From positions 62,001 to 126,000 of the forward strand of contig CANMSL010000007.1 of the NCBI GenBank assembly GCA_947500505.1: DNA of 64,000 bases. Direction: 5' to 3'. The DNA comes from an uncultured Aquimarina sp. (GTDB lineage: Bacteria; Bacteroidota; Bacteroidia; Flavobacteriales; Flavobacteriaceae). The number at the start of each line of letters is the position of its first letter. Within the stretch, counting starts at the first letter, position 1. Made by a program: the position numbers and the translations under genes. This document shows positions 8,370 through 16,157 of the stretch, piece by piece. The notes beneath the pieces are model-generated. The model was given only the letters and a program-made list of their open reading frames with translations, did no database searches and was not told the origin of the DNA.

Positions 8370-9649
8370 ACGTTATCAAAATAACACTTTGGGATCAGGA
8401 ATTAGGAGCTTTGAGTTGGGATACCAACAAAAAGTATGCGTCTTTTGAGTTTTTTTCTGATTTTTTGAAAAATAATTGGGATGTTTCACCCATACATATG
8501 CCTATTCGTAATTCAGAGAAAAGAATTTATAGTTTTCCGCGTCTTAATGAAGATACTTTTAAGGGATTACCGGGAATGTTATCGGATGTGTTACCGGATG
8601 ATTTTGGAAATCGATTGATTGATCAATGGTTATTGCTTAATAATATCCCTAAAGCTCAATTTACACCTTTAGATCGTTTGTGTTATATTGGAACTCGTGG
8701 AATGGGAGCATTAGAGTTTCAACCTGCCAGAAATATTGGTAAAAAAATAGCAAGTAGTGTAGAAATAGATAAACTTGTAACACTTGCACAAAAAGTATTG
8801 AATTCCAGAGAGCAAATAGAACTCAATATCTCTGAGACCGAGCATCTAAATGAATTGATAAAAGTAGGTACTTCTGCTGGAGGACAACGCGCAAAAGCCA
8901 TTATTGCTTATAATTCAAAAACCAATGAGATCAGATCTGGACAAACAGATGTTCCAAAAGGTTTTGAGCATTACCTTTTTAAATTTGATGGTGTTAATGA
9001 TGTATCTCTTGGAGATCCACAGGGATACGGCAGAATAGAATATGCCTACTATCTAATGGCTTTGGATTGTGGAATTCATATGGAACATTCTCAGTTGTTC
9101 GAAGAACATGATCGTGCACATTTTATGACCAAACGATTCGATCGTTTGCCGGATAACGAGAAAGTGCATATGCAAACGTTGTGTTCTATTGCACATTTTG
9201 ATTATAAATCTCCGGGAGCATACTCGTATGAAAATGCATTTGAAGTTATGAGACAACTCAGACTGCCACATCAGGATGCTATTCAGCTATATAAAAGAAT
9301 GTTATTAAATGTTATAGCCAGAAATCAGGATGATCATACTAAGAATATTTCGTTTTTAATGGATAAACAAGGAGTATGGAAACTGGCTCCTGCATATGAT
9401 ATCACCTATTCTTATAATCCTACCGGCATATGGACCAGCACACATCAGATGTCTATTAATGGAAAAAGAGGTGGTTTTACTATTAAAGACCTACTTGCTG
9501 TAGGGAATAAAATAAGCTATAGGAAGAGTAAAGAAGCTATACAACAGGTGTTGGATGTAGTAGGAAACTGGAATTATTATGCTAGTACCGCGGGAATTCC
9601 TTCAAAACAAGCTGATACATTGCAAAAAGCATTTAGAACTGAGTTATAA
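8363..9649 (+). CDS. hipA: HipA-like serine/threonine kinase toxin
   Basis: 428 residues. The N-terminal HipA couple domain (GALSWDTNKKYASFEF) is followed by the kinase body. It has the catalytic stretch N-Q-D-D-H-T-K-N at about residues 321-328 and the metal-binding PAYD in KLAPAYDITYS, which together define the HipA fold. TSAGGQRAKA near residue 170 matches the conserved N-lobe motif of the family. E. coli HipA phosphorylates glutamyl-tRNA synthetase and causes growth arrest; whether this protein has the same target cannot be read from sequence. The length is near that of E. coli HipA (440). The last 31 bases of its coding end are repeated at 9766-9796. Confidence 0.88.
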   Translation: MVDVIKITLWDQELGALSWDTNKKYASFEFFSDFLKNNWDVSPIHMPIRNSEKRIYSFPRLNEDTFKGLPGMLSDVLPDDFGNRLIDQWLLLNNIPKAQFTPLDRLCYIGTRGMGALEFQPARNIGKKIASSVEIDKLVTLAQKVLNSREQIELNISETEHLNELIKVGTSAGGQRAKAIIAYNSKTNEIRSGQTDVPKGFEHYLFKFDGVNDVSLGDPQGYGRIEYAYYLMALDCGIHMEHSQLFEEHDRAHFMTKRFDRLPDNEKVHMQTLCSIAHFDYKSPGAYSYENAFEVMRQLRLPHQDAIQLYKRMLLNVIARNQDDHTKNISFLMDKQGVWKLAPAYDITYSYNPTGIWTSTHQMSINGKRGGFTIKDLLAVGNKISYRKSKEAIQQVLDVVGNWNYYASTAGIPSKQADTLQKAFRTEL

Positions 9650-9796
9650 TAAAAGTATTAAAAGTATTCTATGATTTTATTAAGTAGTCGGATTTCGAGT
9701 GCCTCAATCCTCATTTGATATTTTTTTGAACCTGAGGTTCTCGAAGGGTTAACTGCCATAACGGTCAAGCTGATACATTGCAAAAAGCATTTAGAA
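9608..9796. repeat. 31-bp direct repeat of the hipA 3' end flanking an inserted repeat
   Basis: Bases 9608-9638 (inside hipA) and 9766-9796 are identical over 31 bp. Between them lie 127 bases that include the hipA stop and a dispersed-repeat-like segment (TTTCGAGTG near the left and CCTGAGGTTCTCGAAGG near the right). The second copy also ends in a TAA after two changed codons, as if it were a duplicated hipA tail. Confidence 0.85.
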
Positions 9797-9837
9797 TAAA
9801 ATTATAACTTGGTACAGATAAAAATACTTTAGCATAT

Positions 9838-10431
9838 ATGAGTTTTAAAAAGAAAACCAAATTAAATTATATAACTACTAAAGGGATATTTTTCATAACA
9901 CTATTAGTGATTGCTATTACGATACTTTCTGTATGGCAATTTGGACTCGGAAAAGAAAGAACTATTATTGAAAATTCTATACTATCCACAACCATCTTAT
10001 CAGTTGTGTTTTTTCTGTTTATTACAATAGGCTTATATCACGGTGTAAAGTTAAAAGACAATTTAGGGAAAATGACAGATCGTTTGGATTTTGAGAAGGA
10101 GGGTATATCTGATGTTTTTGATACCTCACCGGAGATACCTGATCTTGGTGACGGATTTGAAGAAATCATTTTGGGTATTTTGCTTTGGGTTTTAATAACC
10201 ATAATAATTGGAATATTATTATGGTTATTTGGGGGCATTTTATGGACGATGGTACTTATATTTTTAGCAATGCTATACTGGATTTTCTTTAGAGCATTAC
10301 GTTTAGTCTTCAAAAAATCTCTTGTATGCAAGGGGAACTTAGCAAAAAGTATGCTATTTGGTGTAAGTTATACCGTGCTCTATAATTTTTGGATATACGG
10401 TATTATTCTAATAGCGGATTTCTTGAAGTAG
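9838..10431 (+). CDS. Conserved integral membrane protein, function unknown
   Basis: 197 residues. Predicted membrane segments: about residues 17-36, 47-66, then a closely paired set at about 110-150 (IILGILLWVLITIIIGILLW and a following hydrophobic stretch), and a last one at about 175-195. Between the second and third is an acidic hydrophilic loop (DFEKEGISDVFDTSPEIPDLGDGF). Acidic loops followed by a paired GILLW segment recur in small flavobacterial membrane proteins, but I know no function. The gene follows hipA after the duplicated segment and is probably transcribed separately. Confidence 0.6.
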   Translation: MSFKKKTKLNYITTKGIFFITLLVIAITILSVWQFGLGKERTIIENSILSTTILSVVFFLFITIGLYHGVKLKDNLGKMTDRLDFEKEGISDVFDTSPEIPDLGDGFEEIILGILLWVLITIIIGILLWLFGGILWTMVLIFLAMLYWIFFRALRLVFKKSLVCKGNLAKSMLFGVSYTVLYNFWIYGIILIADFLK

Positions 10432-10578
10432 TATTATTGAGCATACGAGTACCGAGAAATTTGGTGAATTATTTAGGGCAAAATATTCAAAATTTAGTCA
10501 CGATAACTGGGGTAAAATGTTTTAATCTAGAAACTAACTTAAGTCTCATCGTACTCATACACTCAAAAATGGATTGTT

Positions 10579-10830
10579 CTAATTAAAATCCTCTCGTAAA
10601 TAGAACATTAATTTAGATTTATCAGTAAAACTTTTGATAGCAATGATTTCACCGTTTAATTTGTTGTAAATTATTTCGGCAAATAAAAAGTCTATATAGA
10701 AAATACTGTAGTAAAAATCACGATTGGCATCATTGATAGAAAACAGATGTATTCCTTTGTTCCAAATGTGATGATATTTTTCTGCTAAGTCTTGCGAATT
10801 GAAACGCTTCTCCAGAGTAGTTTTTTGCAT
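10579..10830 (-). CDS. Small conserved hypothetical protein
   Basis: 83 residues, no signal peptide or membrane segment; aromatic-rich in the middle (DFYYSIFYIDFLFAEIIYNK). It looks like a small cytosolic alpha/beta protein and I do not recognise the family. It has normal codon use and its own upstream region, which carries the palindrome at 10868-10882 some 38 bases before the start. Confidence 0.5.
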   Translation of the reverse strand: MQKTTLEKRFNSQDLAEKYHHIWNKGIHLFSINDANRDFYYSIFYIDFLFAEIIYNKLNGEIIAIKSFTDKSKLMFYLREDFN

Positions 10831-10867
10831 AAGTATATGATTTTAAGATTTAAAGGCACCTCTAAAC

Positions 10868-10882
10868 TACGGAAAAACCGTA
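10868..10882. promoter_or_regulatory. Palindrome TACGG-AAAAA-CCGTA
   Basis: A perfect 5-bp-arm inverted repeat in the divergent region between the genes at 10830 and 11027. It resembles the TTATGG-N4-CCGTAA sites at 19.1-19.9 kb but has a 5-base spacer, and no TAnnTTTG box lies 21 bp away on either strand. It could bind a related regulator. Confidence 0.4.
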
Positions 10883-11026
10883 AGAATACAAACATAAAAA
10901 CTGAAAAAATCTATAAATTCCCCTTTTTCCGCCTATAAACTGGTAATTTTTGCCATTAAATCCAAAGAGTTAGATGCACTAAAAACTTAAATAAATCTTA
11001 TTTTCGCATTAAATACTTGTATAGAA

Positions 11027-11695
11027 TTGGCGACAGTTTCTCAAAATATATTTCTAACCAAAAAAGAAAAACTACGATGTATTTCTTGCGGTAAAAAGAT
11101 TCCTTTAGGAAAATCTTTTGTTGCAGAAAGCGAAAATCATAAAGGTACCTGCTTTAGTTGTTCTCCTTTTGTAGGATATGTGTTATTACCTCCCGGAAAT
11201 GTAGCAATGACCAGAAGATCTAAGAAACATTCTACACTTTGTGGGGTTGTTCTGGCTTGGAATCAACGTGGAAAAAGATATGAGCGCAGAGGACAGTTGG
11301 TAGAAGCGATAGCAATAGAAAAAGCACGTGTAGAATGTGAACAAGACCAGGCATCCAGAGATCGTAAAAATAAAAAAGCGGCAATCATTAGAGAACAAAA
11401 GGATCGTGAATTTGTAGTTAATTTTGCAGAAGCAATCAGAACTCAATATCCTAATTGCCCTGTAAAAAGAGAGTTTGCCATCGCCATGCATGCCTGCGAA
11501 AAGCATAGTGGAAGAGTAGGCAGAACGGCTAAAGCTAAGGAGTTTGATGCCAAAATGATTGATTTGGCCGTAGAAGCACATATACGACATACCGAAACCA
11601 ATTATGATCAACAGTTTGGTAAAGGAAAAGGTAAGAAAGAAATAAGGGTTGAAATTAAATCTGATATTCATACCATTATGAATAAATGGAAGTAA
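11027..11695 (+). CDS. DUF2293 domain protein
   Basis: 222 residues. The N-terminal half has a small zinc-ribbon-like part (RCISCGKKIPLG and GTCFSCSPF, two CxxC pairs) followed by a basic helix-rich linker. The C-terminal DUF2293 domain shows AEAIRTQYPNCP, IAMHACEKHSGRVGRTAKAKEFD and AHIRHTETNYDQQFGKGKGK before a final helix. Function is unknown; the paired CxxC motifs and basic character suggest nucleic acid binding, which is an inference. The only start that includes the first conserved residues is the TTG at 11027. It is followed closely by two small genes in the same direction. Confidence 0.75.
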   Translation: MATVSQNIFLTKKEKLRCISCGKKIPLGKSFVAESENHKGTCFSCSPFVGYVLLPPGNVAMTRRSKKHSTLCGVVLAWNQRGKRYERRGQLVEAIAIEKARVECEQDQASRDRKNKKAAIIREQKDREFVVNFAEAIRTQYPNCPVKREFAIAMHACEKHSGRVGRTAKAKEFDAKMIDLAVEAHIRHTETNYDQQFGKGKGKKEIRVEIKSDIHTIMNKWK

Positions 11696-11728
11696 TGTTT
11701 TTTACTTATAACATAAATACTGGGCTTT

Positions 11729-11899
11729 ATGGCTAAAAAAGGTAGAGAAAAGAATACACTGAATAAAGCGAAGCACTCAAAGCTTATGAATCGTAAAAAG
11801 AATAAACTCCGAAAAGAAAAAGAGTTGAGAGCAGAACGATTAAAAGCGATGGCACAAAAAATGAATGCGTCCAAACAAAATACTTCTGAGAATGAGTAA
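11729..11899 (+). CDS. Small very basic conserved protein (56 aa)
   Basis: Begins MAKKGREKNTLNKAKHSKLM and continues as an almost uninterrupted run of Lys, Arg and Glu helix-formers to KQNTSENE. I have seen similar short Lys/Arg-rich proteins in Bacteroidetes genomes, with no function attached. The high positive charge suggests contact with RNA or ribosomes, but that is only an inference. The gene is short enough to be missed. It lies 33 bases after the DUF2293 gene, and its stop overlaps the start of the YchJ-like gene by 8 bases, so all three probably form one operon. Confidence 0.65.
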   Translation: MAKKGREKNTLNKAKHSKLMNRKKNKLRKEKELRAERLKAMAQKMNASKQNTSENE

Positions 11900-12287
11900 A
11901 TGCTATTGTGGAAGATCACAATCATATGATACTTGCTGTGGTAGGATTCACACAGATATTACGCTGGTAACAACTGCCGAAGATCTAATGAGATCCCGTT
12001 ATAGTGCTTTTGTTTTGGCCAGAGGTGAATATTTAATGAAAAGCCATCATAGCACTACACGACCACCCTTAAAAGAAAAGAAGTCTATTGTAAAATGGGC
12101 AAACTCTGTAAAATGGGTCAAATTGGAAGTTTTAAATACCTCAAAGGGTGCTGAGTCTGATGAAGAGGGAACGGTTGAGTTTAAGGCTTTTTACTTTGAA
12201 AATGGTGCTTTAGAAGTAATCCATGAGAATTCTCAATTTGTAAAAGAGAACGGATATTGGGTGTATATGGGAGAAGCTGATCATTAA
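11892..12287 (+). CDS. YchJ/UPF0225-like protein with N-terminal SEC-C motif
   Basis: 131 residues. It begins MSKCYCGRSQSYDTCC, a SEC-C zinc-binding motif. The YchJ middle domain follows with AEDLMRSRYSAFVLARGEYLMKSHH, the NTF2-like signature of this family, and an ending of the type HENSQFVKENGYWVYMGEAD. SEC-C motifs bind zinc and are found in SecA and in proteins linked to translocation; YchJ itself has no settled function. I choose the ATG at 11892, which overlaps the previous stop by 8 bases, because residues before it are not conserved-looking. Confidence 0.85.
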   Translation: MSKCYCGRSQSYDTCCGRIHTDITLVTTAEDLMRSRYSAFVLARGEYLMKSHHSTTRPPLKEKKSIVKWANSVKWVKLEVLNTSKGAESDEEGTVEFKAFYFENGALEVIHENSQFVKENGYWVYMGEADH

Positions 12288-12462
12288 GAACCGATTGAAA
12301 AGTGTGTTGAATAATTCAGTTTGTTGATTTCCTCGTTATCATAAGATGTAATCCATTTTTTTTAAATGAAATTATTTTAATACATTATTTTTTTACTCCT
12401 ACCAACTTTCTTTTTTTTCTTATCCCAACGGTTTATCCAGATATTTTTAAGGTAATAAATCT

Positions 12463-12540
12463 GTCATGCTGCACTTGATTCAGCATCTTATTACGAATCA
12501 TCAATTTTTTTCATAGATCCTGAAACCAGTTTAGGATGAC
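12463..12540. repeat. Dispersed palindromic repeat (GTCATGCTG ... GGATGAC)
   Basis: Imperfect inverted repeat with outer arms GTCATGCTGCACTTGATTCA and the complementary GATCCTGAAACCAG-TTTAGGATGAC. This type of short palindromic element is common between genes in Flavobacteriia. The rest of the 12288-12745 gap is AT-rich and should hold the promoter of the RiPP precursor; no other ORF was found there. Confidence 0.65.
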
Positions 12541-12745
12541 AACAAAAACCTATGAATATTTAGTTTTTACAATTCTTATTGAAGATTAAACTTTATCAAT
12601 TAAAAATCTTTTTCATTCAAAAAGGGTAACAAAAAAATTCCCTGTGTATATAAAGATGTATTATCAAAACGCGCGCTTGATTACTACAACTTTTTGAGGT
12701 AGCCGAAAATCATCAAGAGTAGGCAAAAATCTAAACATACAAATA

Positions 12746-12961
12746 ATGAAAAAGGTATTCTTATTACCCAGAGGCTTAGAAAAATTTTCTGCAAAGGAAC
12801 TTAAAAACATGCAAGCTATTTTAGGTGGAGCAGAAGATGTTCCAGCACCAATATACTACCCTACTAGTGGTGGTAGACGATGTATAGATGGTCAGGTTTG
12901 GTCAGAAACATTGAAGAAATGTGTTCCGACTGTTATCGGAGTTCCTATTGAACATAGGTAG
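12746..12961 (+). CDS. Candidate RiPP precursor with GG-type leader
   Basis: 71 residues. The leader has a charged amphipathic helix, FSAKELKNMQAILGG, with Gly-Gly at residues 27-28, the cleavage motif used by C39-peptidase exporters; related leaders occur in Bacteroidetes natural-product precursors. The 43-residue core starts AEDVPAP, has two Tyr (IYYPTSGG), then Cys46 and Cys59 enclosing IDGQVWSETLKK, and ends PIEHR. The next gene is an FxsB-like radical SAM/SPASM enzyme. Aromatic residues Y37, Y38 and W52 are possible modification sites if that enzyme forms cyclophane-type crosslinks. A C-x-x-G-x-x-W pattern with two Cys could also make a disulfide. No exporter or protease is adjacent. Precursor status is inferred from leader and context. 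Confidence 0.7.
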   Translation: MKKVFLLPRGLEKFSAKELKNMQAILGGAEDVPAPIYYPTSGGRRCIDGQVWSETLKKCVPTVIGVPIEHR

Positions 12962-13069
12962 ACGATTTGGGAAAGTTTATTAAATTCTCTTAGATAGTAC
13001 TCTAAGGGACTGTAGTGATAACTATTTCCAATACGTAAACAGAAGAGGATTGATTTATCAATCCATAGG

Positions 13070-13133
13070 ATACTAGGCGAAGCCGGAAAAGCTTACTTGT
13101 ACAACCATAATATCTCCGAACTTCGCTTAGTAT
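13070..13133 (+). promoter_or_regulatory. Hairpin between precursor and radical SAM gene, possible attenuator
   Basis: Arms ATACTAGGCGAAG and CTTCGCTTAGTAT pair over 13 bp with one G-T pair, across a 38-nt loop. There is no T-run after it, so it is not a full intrinsic terminator. Between a highly expressed precursor and its enzyme such a structure may lower read-through or protect the 3' end of the precursor message. Confidence 0.5.
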
Positions 13134-13169
13134 TTCATAATTCACACTAACTCATTAAAAAAATATCTC

Positions 13170-14381
13170 ATGCAATTCGATGCTTTAATACTCAAAGTGG
13201 CCAGTAGATGTAATCTTAATTGTTCTTATTGTTTTATGTACAATCTTGGGGATACTACCTATAAAGGACAACCTAAATTTATGTCATACGAGATGATCGA
13301 TTCGATTTTAGAAAAAACTAAAAAATATATCATTGAATATGACAAAAAAGAATTTTCATTTATTTTTCATGGAGGAGAACCTTTATTGATAGAAAAGGAT
13401 TTTTATAGAACCTTTGTAAATAAAGCGAATACCCTCAATGAAGAGTTGCCGGGAGTTGTTTTTAGATATGATATACAGACCAATGGTGTGTTAATCGATG
13501 AAGATTGGTGTACATTATTTAGAGAACTGCAGATATATCCAAGCATCAGTGTTGACGGTACCAAAAAAGCACATGATATGTTTCGGGTAGATCACAAAGG
13601 AAATGGTAGCTATGATAAAGTTAGCGATGCAGTAGGATTACTTAAGAATCAAATAGGATATGCCGACACAGTCTGCGTAATTAATATTGAAGAAGAACCA
13701 AACGCTATTTATGAAAGCTTTAAAAAAATGCAAGTAAATTCTGTGAACTTCCTGATTCCTGATTTTACACATAATAATTTTCCTTTCGACAAAGAAAAAA
13801 CCGAAATGGCAGATTGGTTGATAGAACTATTTGATATTTGGATTCAAGATGCTGATAGATATAAAATTCCTATGTTTATTGGATTAATCAATAGATTATT
13901 GGGTGTTGGGAAAAATAGTAATAACGAATCTACTGTATTGGTAATAGAAACAAACGGCGAAATTGAAGCTATCGATTCATTAAAAGCTTGTGGTCATGGA
14001 TTTACCAAATCAGGTATGAATGTGTTGTTTAATGATTTTTCGGATATTAAAAAATCACCATTGGGAAAGCTATATTTTGAAGATAGTTCCGTAAAACTGA
14101 ATGATAAATGTCTTCATTGTCCGATTCGAGATATTTGCCAGGGGGGAAGACTGGTCCATAGATTTAATAAAGAAAATGGATTTAACAATCCATCAGTGTA
14201 TTGTAAAGATCTGATAAAATTTATTAGTCATATACAAAATGGGTTAATTGATATTTTTCCCGAAATTTATAGTAACGAAAATGTGGAACCTATGAAGAGC
14301 GATGAAATTGTCGAATTTATAAATGATTTAAATGCAGAAACGCTGTTTGCCGAAGAATTAGAATATTTTGGTAGCAATTAA
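13170..14381 (+). CDS. Radical SAM/SPASM RiPP-modifying enzyme, FxsB-like
   Basis: 403 residues. It opens LKVASRCNLNCSYCFMYNLGD with the CxxxCxxC [4Fe-4S]/SAM motif (C14, C18, C21), and FHGGEPLL supplies the GGEP motif. The C-terminal SPASM-type region carries LKACGHG, KCLHCPIRDICQGGRLVHRF, then GFNNPSVYCKDL. A short Cys-rich end with HRF...GF-NPSVYC-DL is characteristic of FxsB/XyeB/GrrM-type RiPP maturases. Several of these form three-residue cyclophane crosslinks on aromatic side chains. The likely substrate is the peptide encoded 208 bases upstream. Anaerobic sulfatase maturases are the other near family, but no sulfatase is nearby. The chemistry is inferred. Confidence 0.85.
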   Translation: MQFDALILKVASRCNLNCSYCFMYNLGDTTYKGQPKFMSYEMIDSILEKTKKYIIEYDKKEFSFIFHGGEPLLIEKDFYRTFVNKANTLNEELPGVVFRYDIQTNGVLIDEDWCTLFRELQIYPSISVDGTKKAHDMFRVDHKGNGSYDKVSDAVGLLKNQIGYADTVCVINIEEEPNAIYESFKKMQVNSVNFLIPDFTHNNFPFDKEKTEMADWLIELFDIWIQDADRYKIPMFIGLINRLLGVGKNSNNESTVLVIETNGEIEAIDSLKACGHGFTKSGMNVLFNDFSDIKKSPLGKLYFEDSSVKLNDKCLHCPIRDICQGGRLVHRFNKENGFNNPSVYCKDLIKFISHIQNGLIDIFPEIYSNENVEPMKSDEIVEFINDLNAETLFAEELEYFGSN

Positions 14382-14496
14382 TCTCCTCAAATTTGTAATT
14401 TTTTAAAATTAATTGGCACTAAATGTAAGAATACCATTTAGATAACCAATTTTTAGTTACATCGTGAATAGGAAATTGAAAGAAAGGAATAATTCA

Positions 14497-14775
14497 ATGG
14501 GTGAGTTCGTTACTGTAGATCAATGTAGTCTGCGAGGGCATCTTCGTTGCGTATATACTACCGGTAAAGAGGTGTATCGAGATGGGCGCAATGGTCGTAA
14601 AACAATCCACTGGTGGCGGATGTCTTATATAGGAAGAGCTTGTGTTAAAAGGTATGGTAAAAAGATGGGTATTATCTATGAAGCATTTTTTGCCGTTCCT
14701 CATTATATCGGAATATTTATAGGAAACTTGGTTGGGTATTGTGCGTTTCTAATTTTGGGAGCTAAGAAAAAATAA
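14497..14775 (+). CDS. Small Cys/Trp-containing protein with C-terminal hydrophobic segment
   Basis: 92 residues from the ATG at 14497, which is preceded by AGAAAGGA; a GTG at 14464 would add 11 residues. The N-terminal half holds VDQCSLRGHLRCVY, HWWRMSYIGRACVKRYG, with four Cys or Trp-rich spots. The C-terminal half is one or two membrane helices (FFAVPHYIGIFIGNLVGYCAFLIL) ending in AKKK. I do not recognise the family. It follows the radical SAM gene by 115 bases in the same direction, so it could belong to that locus, but nothing proves it. Confidence 0.45.
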   Translation: MGEFVTVDQCSLRGHLRCVYTTGKEVYRDGRNGRKTIHWWRMSYIGRACVKRYGKKMGIIYEAFFAVPHYIGIFIGNLVGYCAFLILGAKKK

Positions 14776-14894
14776 TTTCCTATTGTCTTGATAATGAGTC
14801 ATAAAATTATTTTCCAACAAAAGTCTGTTAAAAACTTCATTTCTTTTTCTCCTTAAAAAAGGATTTATTTGTTCCCGGAAAAAAAAAGTAGCCA

Positions 14895-15464
14895 TTGGAA
14901 GAACAAGTTATTACCACAAAGAAATTTACTCGAAATAATTTCTTCAAAAATACCTATTGCGTATTTAAGGGAGTACGATTAAGAGAAATCTCCAGAAGAA
15001 AGCCTCATTATCGAAGCGAATCGGGGAGTACGTATTACTATACTACCAATGGAGTATATAGATTATCCAATCATTGGGGAAGAGCTGCTAAATGTAATTG
15101 GAGATTAGTATCAGAAATACCTGTAGAAATAGATGACCTTCGTTTAGGGTATGCAGATTGGACTGACTTTAGAGAAAATCTAGATCAGGATGTTGATGCA
15201 TATTATATTGCTGTGGATTTTACTACTAAAACGGTAACCTATAAGCATAAGGATAATCCTAATTACGACCAGATAGCGGTAGTACGACCTGTTGATGCAA
15301 CCCGTAAATTGATTAAGCAAATCAAAAACCTTTTAGAAGATCATAAATGGGCAAAATATTATGACTACGATGATCTGGATGAGTTTCGAAAAGAAGTGGT
15401 TCTTGAACTGGTTAATTCGAACAAAACTTTAAATGAAATAAGACGAGAATTAGCTGCTTATTAA
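14895..15464 (+). CDS. Conserved hypothetical protein
   Basis: 189 residues, soluble. The central region has a distinctive aromatic stretch, STYYYTTNGVYRLSNHWGRAAKCNWRL, followed by a domain with YADWTDFRENLDQDVDAYYIAVDF and a C-terminal helical part. Proteins with this YYYT-NGVYR-SNHWGR-A-CNWR pattern recur in flavobacterial genomes as I remember them, without a known function. The reading frame begins with a TTG at 14895; no ATG upstream is in frame. It is convergent with the thermonuclease gene, with only three bases between the two stops. Confidence 0.6.
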   Translation: MEEQVITTKKFTRNNFFKNTYCVFKGVRLREISRRKPHYRSESGSTYYYTTNGVYRLSNHWGRAAKCNWRLVSEIPVEIDDLRLGYADWTDFRENLDQDVDAYYIAVDFTTKTVTYKHKDNPNYDQIAVVRPVDATRKLIKQIKNLLEDHKWAKYYDYDDLDEFRKEVVLELVNSNKTLNEIRRELAAY

Positions 15465-15467
15465 AAT

Positions 15468-16115
15468 CTAGTTTTCTTCGAAACCACATAAAACTCTACC
15501 AAATTTCTTTTCCGCTTTTTCTTTACAAATAGTCCTGATTGAGTCATTGCAATTGCGCAATCCTCTACAATCTTTTGTATAGTGATAGGCTTTACTTTTA
15601 TAGCTATTACAGATATACACTTCTTTTTTACACTTGGTCTTTTCCCTTTCCTGATTATCGTTGCTTTTCGTTTTTTGTTGTGACCAGATTCCGATATTAC
15701 TTTGCTTTGCAATGGTTTCTAAAGTATCATAATCAATATCTGAAGAATACTTTTTAAAATGAATAGCGAATCCATTTGCCACTAATTCTTTATTCAGTGT
15801 TTTTTCCTGATACACGATCTCAGCTATAAGTCTTCGGTATCTGTCGTATTTGCCTTTTGATATTACTTTGACCATTTTTCCGAAACAAAAATCAGAAGTA
15901 AATTGTTTAGCTTTTTTCCAATAGCCCTGTTTTTTCTCCGGACAGTCGACATGTTCTAATCGTACAATAACGGTTTTATTTTCATACAAAACTTCTATGG
16001 TGTCTCCATCCTTAACACCAATAACTTTAGCTTCAAATTCGTTAGGTAGTTTATTAGAGATGAAAATCGTGATCAGAGTGATCATCGACAAGAAAAAGTG
16101 TAAAAATTGACTCAT
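15468..16115 (-). CDS. Secreted staphylococcal-nuclease-like (TNase) protein with Cys-rich tail
   Basis: 215 residues. A hydrophobic N-terminus (about residues 5-20) should export it or anchor it. The SNase domain (about 27-145) shows VKDGDTIEV, the catalytic Arg/Asp/Glu segment IVRLEHVDCPEKKQ, and KYDRYRRLIAEIVY with the second catalytic Arg. These enzymes cut DNA and RNA in a Ca2+-dependent manner. After a charged linker the C-terminus has CNSYKSKAYHYTKDCRGLRNC, a small Cys/His module seen at the end of some bacterial SNases, possibly zinc binding. It heads a minus-strand run of accessory genes on the downstream side. Confidence 0.85.
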   Translation of the reverse strand: MSQFLHFFLSMITLITIFISNKLPNEFEAKVIGVKDGDTIEVLYENKTVIVRLEHVDCPEKKQGYWKKAKQFTSDFCFGKMVKVISKGKYDRYRRLIAEIVYQEKTLNKELVANGFAIHFKKYSSDIDYDTLETIAKQSNIGIWSQQKTKSNDNQEREKTKCKKEVYICNSYKSKAYHYTKDCRGLRNCNDSIRTICKEKAEKKFGRVLCGFEEN

Positions 16116-16157
16116 AGGTTTCTTGTTTTCTCAGGATTAAATTAATCATTTTTTACA

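Noticed and set aside
11186..11671. Minus-strand 161-codon frame opposite the DUF2293 gene
   Set aside because: Its translation is Phe/Cys-rich without domains, as expected from the reverse of a Lys/Glu-rich coding strand.
15460..15712. 83-codon minus-strand frame overlapping the SNase gene end
   Set aside because: It shares the strand of the SNase gene in another frame, is Lys-rich without motifs, and lies entirely within the SNase coding region.
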